Positions 59,336-64,000 of a stretch of 64,000 nt of DNA are shown piece by piece. The position numbers and the translations under genes are program-made. Every line of letters starts with the position of its first letter. Position 1 is the stretch's first letter. Location of the stretch: contig NZ_PGCK01000002.1 in NCBI RefSeq assembly GCF_021023085.1, positions 186,001-250,000 of the forward strand. The letters run 5' to 3'. The notes under the pieces are model-generated. The model made no database searches. It was not told the origin of the DNA and saw only the letters and a program-made list of their open reading frames with translations. The stretch comes from Methanooceanicella nereidis (GTDB taxonomy: Archaea; Halobacteriota; Methanocellia; Methanocellales; Methanocellaceae).

Positions 59336-60487
59336 TTATTCTCCATCATAGCTTATCCGGTATATGGCACCGGCCTTATCATCCGAGACCAGCATAGAAC
59401 CGTCGGGCATCACAAGGACGTCCACGGGACGACCCCATGCCTCCCGTCCCTTGAGCCATCCGTCGGCGAACACGCCATAGCTCACAGGCGTGCTGTTCAC
59501 GATTTTCACCAGAGTTATGCGATAACCTATCGGGTCCTTTCTGTTCCATGAGCCATGCTCAGCGATAAATATCTGTCCGCGATACTCTTCGGGGAACATA
59601 GAGCCTGTATAGAACCTCATTCCGAGCGCCGCTACGTGAGGGCCCAGGTTTATAGCGGGCGGAGCGAACTCTGAACAGTTACGGCCTTTACCATAATCGG
59701 GGTCGGAAATGTATCCCCCGTGACAGTAAGGGAACCCGAAATGCATGCCCGGTTCCGTGGCACGGTTAAGCTCGTCCGGCGGCAGGTCGTCACCGAGCCA
59801 GTCACGCCCGTTATCGGTGAACCATAGCTCTTCCGTATCCGGATGCCAGTCGAACCCTACGGTGTTACGGACTCCTTTTGCATATATTTCCAGCCCGGTG
59901 CCGTCAGGCATCATACGCATGATCGTAGCATACCGCTCGTCCTCCCGAAGGCATACGTTACACGGAGCGCCCACAGGGACGTATAGCATTCCGTCAGGGC
60001 CGAAACGTATGAACTTCCATCCGTGCCATTCATCCGACGGGAAACTATCGTTCACAATGACGGGATCGGGAGGGATCTGAATACGATCGTCGATATCGTC
60101 ATATCTAAGGATGCGGCTTATCTCAGCCACATATAAAGAGCCGTTCATGTATGCCACACCGTTAGGCATATTCAGTCCGCTTGCTATGACAAGGACCTCG
60201 TCGGCCATGTTATCTTTATCGTTGTCGAGTATTGCGTAGACTTTCCCTCCCGTCCTGGTCCCCACATATAACGTGCCGTTCGGGCTGAGGGCCATTGAGC
60301 GGGCATCGGGAACATTGCCGGCATATACGTCTATCTTGAACCCCGGAGGCAGCCTGATAGTGTTTACAGGCAGACGGTCATCTTTATCGCTGGCCATTAG
60401 CAAGAAAAGGGAAGCGAACATGACGAACGATGCCATGAATAGAAGTCCCAGCCTGTATCTGTGTAATAATTTAAAATTACCGATCAT
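59336..60487 (-). CDS. PQQ-dependent sugar dehydrogenase-like exported protein
   Basis: 383 residues. A signal anchor (about 12-33) is followed by a six-bladed beta-propeller of the soluble glucose/sorbosone dehydrogenase family: LPPGFKIDVYA, GTRTGGKVYA, EWHGWKFIRFGPDG, GVRNTVGFDWHP, FTDNGRDWLGDDLPPDELN and GRPVDVLVMPDG. A GAPCNVC pair lies near residue 172. Archaea usually lack PQQ synthesis, so the cofactor and activity are open; it may use the fold for another purpose. Confidence 0.82.
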   Translation of the reverse strand: MIGNFKLLHRYRLGLLFMASFVMFASLFLLMASDKDDRLPVNTIRLPPGFKIDVYAGNVPDARSMALSPNGTLYVGTRTGGKVYAILDNDKDNMADEVLVIASGLNMPNGVAYMNGSLYVAEISRILRYDDIDDRIQIPPDPVIVNDSFPSDEWHGWKFIRFGPDGMLYVPVGAPCNVCLREDERYATIMRMMPDGTGLEIYAKGVRNTVGFDWHPDTEELWFTDNGRDWLGDDLPPDELNRATEPGMHFGFPYCHGGYISDPDYGKGRNCSEFAPPAINLGPHVAALGMRFYTGSMFPEEYRGQIFIAEHGSWNRKDPIGYRITLVKIVNSTPVSYGVFADGWLKGREAWGRPVDVLVMPDGSMLVSDDKAGAIYRISYDGE

Positions 60488-60667
60488 GAGGGCTCGCCTC
60501 CGGAAAAGGTAAATTCCCCGGACACAGGAAAATATTCCGTACGTTTATCCCCCGATCCTGAAATACGTCGGGCATTGCTATTAAACCGGCAATTCATCTA
60601 ATTATATGGTTAATACTATCCGGTTAAAAGGATTTGGAAAATTGTTTCCGGGTTTTCACTATAGAAC

Positions 60668-60913
60668 TCATATTTCATTATTCGGGGGATAATGCTCTTC
60701 CCTCAGGATATGGCTTACCAGTAATTTCACGCAAAAGAACGGAACGAACCATTCCAGGCCCGGTGTAGGGGATAACAAATAGATATTGATCAATATCCCA
60801 AAGCTGAACAGGATGAGCGCAACAGGCCTGCGAAGATATAGAGGAGATAACAGGATGATCAATGCCGCCAGAAGGAGATAGCAGTACACGATGAAGAAAT
60901 AGCCCCAGTCCAT
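60668..60913 (-). CDS. Small membrane protein, unknown
   Basis: 81 residues with two or three hydrophobic helices (YFFIVYCYLLLAALIILLSP and VALILFSFGILINIYLL) and a charged C terminus. It begins 12 bases after the end of the frameshifted membrane gene upstream, so the two were probably an operon. No family recognised. Confidence 0.5.
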   Translation of the reverse strand: MDWGYFFIVYCYLLLAALIILLSPLYLRRPVALILFSFGILINIYLLSPTPGLEWFVPFFCVKLLVSHILREEHYPPNNEI

Positions 60914-60925
60914 CGAGCGAAATAG

Positions 60926-61263
60926 TCATGCCACTATTAGCGGAAGCAGATGTATAACGATAAATGGCATGTTCTGAAGCGTAACCTGTCCTTCGCGATG
61001 ATACCATCTCTTTGCGGAAGAAGTCGCGTTCGTGACGATACCCCTGCCGGGTCAAAAGCTATCAGGGCGGCGACCATAAGCTGCAGGGCATTCCAGCCCG
61101 TATTTGCCATAAATGCGTATACAGGGACCACAATGCCGAATACTACGGCGAAACCGAGCTCAAGTAAAATTCGGATCTCGTCGTGCCCGGGCCTATGAAC
61201 CTGTAAAAGGCCCCGGATATTCCCGGTCCGGGCTTTAGGTATTCCCGGCATATTATCATGCAT
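60926..61263 (-). pseudogene. Membrane protein gene broken by a one-base frameshift
   Basis: From ATG 61263 the frame encodes GFAVVFGIVVPVYAFMANTG and ALQLMVAALIAFDPAG, two membrane helices, and then runs into an unlikely Arg-rich tail. Read one base shifted after the C4 run at 61041-61044 (G4 on the coding strand), the sequence continues as IVTNATSSAKRWYHREG and MPFIVIHLLPLIVA, ending at TGA 60926. A fifth G would restore an intact protein of about 112 residues. It is either a sequencing or assembly error or a real recent mutation. Confidence 0.6.
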
Positions 61264-61489
61264 GGTCCTCGATCGCTTATGATACTGGACAATTGGATAC
61301 AATACTATATTATTACATCATAGCCGTGGATGTCATGGCAGTTCCCGGAGGATAACAGGACCGCCGGAAGCTTGTGTGACTTATGTTTTCTGACCCATGC
61401 GTTTGTTCCTGATGATCTGTATTTACGGCATCAAACATATATAAAATATATATTAAAATAAATAATATTATAGAGTGATTGGGGAGTAA

Positions 61490-62680
61490 ATGAAATACGA
61501 AGACTCAACATATGAAAAGCTTGTCGGGATACTTGACAGTTATTATAACCAGGTGGAAGAGCTGAAAGAAGCATGTTCACGGCTTAACAAGTTGAAAGAA
61601 GAATGCTGCCATCTTGCGGATAATTTTAAACTATTGCTGGATTCTACTGACGAGGGAATCTACGGGCTGGACGCGGATGGGCTCTGTACAATGTTTAACA
61701 GGTCTGCCGCTAAAATGACAAAATACGAGCCTGAGGAAGTGATAGGTAAGGACATTCATAGACTTATACACCATACCCGGATCGATGGTACTCCGTGCCC
61801 CAGTGATAAATGCCCGATCATCAAAGCCATAAAGGATGGTGAGGGATGCAGGGTGGATAACGCGATCTTCTGGAGAAAGGACGGGACTTTTTTCCCAGTG
61901 GAATATTCATCTTACCCGATGATGGAAGAAGGTAACGTTAAAGGAGCTGTTGTGACATTTAACGATATCACTATCCGCAAGGAGATGGAGAACGAGCTGC
62001 TGGATTCCAAAAAGCTGGCAGAGTTATACGTCGATCTCATGGGCCATGACATAAACAATATGAACCAGGCTGCGATTGGATTCCTGGAGATAGCGATTGA
62101 AAAGTTGAGATCGGAAATAGGTCCGGATGACGTGGCGCTGCTGATGAAAGCCTGCGATATGATGAAGGAAAGCTCCCACATAATAGAGAATGTCAGAAAG
62201 CTTCAGAGCATAGAGGAAGGAGGCTATAGGAACAAACGGATAGATATCGGTGAGATACTATCCGAGATCGTCGAGCAGTATTCCAGTATCCCGGACAGGC
62301 ATATTAAGATCAAGTATAAGCCGGAGGATGAATATTCCGTCATGGCAAACGAGCTCGCGAGGGACATGTTCGGCAATATCATCGGAAATTCGGTCAAGCA
62401 TTCGAAAGGCCTCCTTAATATCGACATCCGCGTAAAAAGAGTATATGAGAAAGAAAGAGGATATTACGAGGTCATCATTGAGGATGACGGCCCGGGAATT
62501 CGCGATGACATTAAAGCAAGATTATTTCAGCGCCATACGCTTCCGAAAGGAGGGCTCGGGCTTTACCTTGTGAGAAAGCTGGCCGAAAGCTATGACGGAA
62601 GTGTCAGGGTAGAGGACAGGATAGAGGGAGATTACAAAAAAGGCAGCAGGTTCATTATCCTCCTGCCGGCCTTAGATTAA
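61490..62680 (+). CDS. PAS-domain sensor histidine kinase
   Basis: 396 residues. A short coiled coil (about 10-45) is followed by one PAS domain (about 46-168, with RTxxG-like CPSDKCPI and an FWRKDG strand). The variant H box is DLMGHDINNMNQ, and the HATPase has NSVKHSKG, DDGPGIRDD and GGLGLYLV. It is the same kinase type as 28034-29503. GGGGAG is 4 bases upstream of ATG. The two Cys residues in the PAS insert could bind a metal or haem. No partner regulator is adjacent. Confidence 0.87.
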   Translation: MKYEDSTYEKLVGILDSYYNQVEELKEACSRLNKLKEECCHLADNFKLLLDSTDEGIYGLDADGLCTMFNRSAAKMTKYEPEEVIGKDIHRLIHHTRIDGTPCPSDKCPIIKAIKDGEGCRVDNAIFWRKDGTFFPVEYSSYPMMEEGNVKGAVVTFNDITIRKEMENELLDSKKLAELYVDLMGHDINNMNQAAIGFLEIAIEKLRSEIGPDDVALLMKACDMMKESSHIIENVRKLQSIEEGGYRNKRIDIGEILSEIVEQYSSIPDRHIKIKYKPEDEYSVMANELARDMFGNIIGNSVKHSKGLLNIDIRVKRVYEKERGYYEVIIEDDGPGIRDDIKARLFQRHTLPKGGLGLYLVRKLAESYDGSVRVEDRIEGDYKKGSRFIILLPALD

Positions 62681-62686
62681 ATATAT

Positions 62687-63454
62687 TCAGGGCATATTCC
62701 CGGGACCTTTAAACGAGCACGGTACCCCGACCATACATTTCGCGCAGACGTCCGTCAGGCCCAGACCTGAATACAGGCTGTCATTATACAGGCACATCTC
62801 ATAGCATCGGTGCCTGTCAAAACTATCCGCCCTCAATGCCTGGTTCACGCATCTGTCGACACATTTTTTACAGATCCCTTTACCCTTATAGAGACATCGC
62901 TCAATGCCGTCCCTTTCCGTAGGTTCGATCTTCAAGTCCGTGACCATGCTCCCCACTCTTCCGCAGCAGCCCCTATCTGTGATCAGCATGTTATTCAGGC
63001 CGAACGTTCCCAGTCCCGCGACATAGGCGACATGCCTGTGAGACCAGTCGCTTATCAGCTTTTCCCCGTCGAAATTATGCGTCGCTGGAATGACAGCCGA
63101 CCTATAGCCCATCTTTTCCAGCTCACCTTTTATGAATATGCTCAGGTCATTGATCATCTGGTTAGTCTCAATGTACGCTACCGCCCACTGCCTTGAGCTT
63201 TCCCTGCCGGGGATATTACTCTGCGCGACAGACTTCTCGAACGGTATAAAATATGTTATGACTGTTCTTGCGCCTTCCAAAAAATCTTCAGGCATCGCAT
63301 GCGTCGGGCTTATTATCTCCTTTAGCCTGATAAACATCTCATCTTTTACGTCTGCATATGCCACTAATGGTTCATCCCAGCCCGTCAATGTGTTTTTTAG
63401 GGCGGGATAATCTTTTACATACCCTTTGATAAGACTCTCGATAGCTCTTTTCAA
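62687..63454 (-). CDS. QueG-like ferredoxin-domain protein
   Basis: 255 residues. HRHVAYVAGLGTFGLNNML and GCCGRVGSMVTDL correspond to the conserved core of the epoxyqueuosine reductase family. A 4Fe-4S cluster pattern follows as CLYKGKGICKKCVDRCVNQAL-type cysteines and a later CAKCMVGVPC. It is shorter than QueG and lacks the full N-terminal cobalamin domain, so the activity is uncertain. It is probably an iron-sulfur redox enzyme. Confidence 0.72.
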   Translation of the reverse strand: MKRAIESLIKGYVKDYPALKNTLTGWDEPLVAYADVKDEMFIRLKEIISPTHAMPEDFLEGARTVITYFIPFEKSVAQSNIPGRESSRQWAVAYIETNQMINDLSIFIKGELEKMGYRSAVIPATHNFDGEKLISDWSHRHVAYVAGLGTFGLNNMLITDRGCCGRVGSMVTDLKIEPTERDGIERCLYKGKGICKKCVDRCVNQALRADSFDRHRCYEMCLYNDSLYSGLGLTDVCAKCMVGVPCSFKGPGNMP

Positions 63455-63642
63455 TTGTAACCTACCGCCGCGATAGTATAGTTAAACTGATAGCTACTTT
63501 AGATATGAATTTTTTGATACAATGAAAGGCTGTTTAACCGGTATTCTCATTTATCCGTGTTATTTCGCCCCGATTTTTAGGATAAAACGCCAAAAATAAT
63601 TAAAAAACTGTATGGCCCACTATTCATCGGGAATGTGATGCT

Positions 63643-64000
63643 ATGGAAAAGTACGATGTCATTGTCATAGGCTCAGGCGCGGGTTTTAACGTAGCCTACG
63701 ATGCCGTGAACGAAGGATTAAACGTGGCGCTTTTAGAGCATGGGCCTCTCGGCGGGACATGCCTGAACACGGGATGCATACCGTCCAAGACGCTTATTTA
63801 CCCGGCTGACGTCATCAGGATACTACAGGATGCGAAATCGGTAGGCGTCGAAGGCAATATCAGCAGGGTTGACTTCGATTTCATAATGAAGCGCATGAGG
63901 GGGATAGTGGAAAAGGAAAGAAGATCTATGGAAGAAGGCATACGGTCCGCGGACAACCTGACCTGGTACAGGAAGACCTCGGAGTTTATCAGCGACCATA
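63643..64000 (+). CDS. Dihydrolipoamide dehydrogenase-family flavoprotein, partial
   Basis: The first 119 residues are visible before the window ends. The FAD-binding GSGAGFNVA is at residues 11-19. The redox-active disulfide motif CLNTGCIPSKT lies near residues 44-54, both cysteines present. The start ATG 63643 follows GTGATG. Family members include dihydrolipoamide dehydrogenase and mercuric reductase; the part that would decide between them is outside the window. Confidence 0.85.
   Translation, partial: MEKYDVIVIGSGAGFNVAYDAVNEGLNVALLEHGPLGGTCLNTGCIPSKTLIYPADVIRILQDAKSVGVEGNISRVDFDFIMKRMRGIVEKERRSMEEGIRSADNLTWYRKTSEFISDH

Noticed and set aside
60678-61055. Second minus-strand frame overlapping the small membrane protein gene
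   Set aside because: It is an out-of-frame reading across two genes; its translation has no coherent hydrophobic pattern apart from the shared DNA.

Overview
This 64 kb window is from a euryarchaeal methanogen-type genome, most plausibly class Methanomicrobia and perhaps near Methanocellales. The pointers are the archaeal str/rpo gene order, RNA polymerase B split into B'' and B', A split into A' and A'', an EF-2 with the diphthamide-loop histidine, an archaeal-type thymidylate synthase, many PAS-domain kinases, and Shine-Dalgarno sites of the GGAGG/GGTGAT type. The taxon is an inference; no marker here fixes the genus.

Layout. 0.08-0.7 kb: a RecA/KaiC-like protein without a P-loop. 0.8-14.0 kb, minus strand: one long transcription/translation operon read rpoH, rpoB2, rpoB1, rpoA1, rpoA2, rpl30e, nusA, rps12, rps7, fusA, tuf, rps10, with tRNA-Lys(UUU) just upstream. 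14.1-22.8 kb: a beta-CASP ribonuclease that appears to start on AUU, an ErcA-like iron alcohol dehydrogenase overlapping a 5-PAS/GAF histidine kinase, and a kinase-less membrane 5-PAS protein. 22.9-29.5 kb: a DUF488 protein, two tiny membrane proteins among short repeats, thymidylate synthase, MscS and a PAS kinase. 29.6-37.2 kb: CGGC protein, DUF5667 protein, beta-propeller surface protein, TPR protein, a YHS-glucan phosphorylase fusion and a duplicated-domain protein. 37.3-44.3 kb: two ~0.8 kb non-coding elements, each an imperfect palindrome and each the reverse complement of the other, flank a 5 kb block with a membrane J-domain protein, DUF5661, HEAT-like protein and an ABC-2 exporter.

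45-55 kb is the most unusual part. An ECF-type ABC transporter (S component, fused double ATPase, T component) is interleaved with and followed by exported proteins built from one repeated domain that resembles the sulfite-oxidase/molybdopterin-binding fold. I count seven copies in five genes: one is fused to the S component, three are lipoproteins (one of these carries an alkaline-phosphatase-superfamily domain), and one is a membrane-anchored protein with a c-type heme motif CxxCH. A CcsA-type cytochrome c assembly gene is divergent from it, and a membrane HdrD/GlpC-like protein with CxxCH at the same residue positions lies nearby. 55.6-57.8 kb holds a molybdenum-storage-like protein, a tungstate-binding TupA without its permease, and a pterin carbinolamine dehydratase.

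57.9-64 kb: TatD-like hydrolase, hemerythrin, a PQQ-type sugar dehydrogenase, a frameshifted membrane gene, a PAS kinase, a ferredoxin-like QueG relative and the start of a dihydrolipoamide dehydrogenase-family gene cut by the window end. No CRISPR array, rRNA, transposase or integrase was seen.
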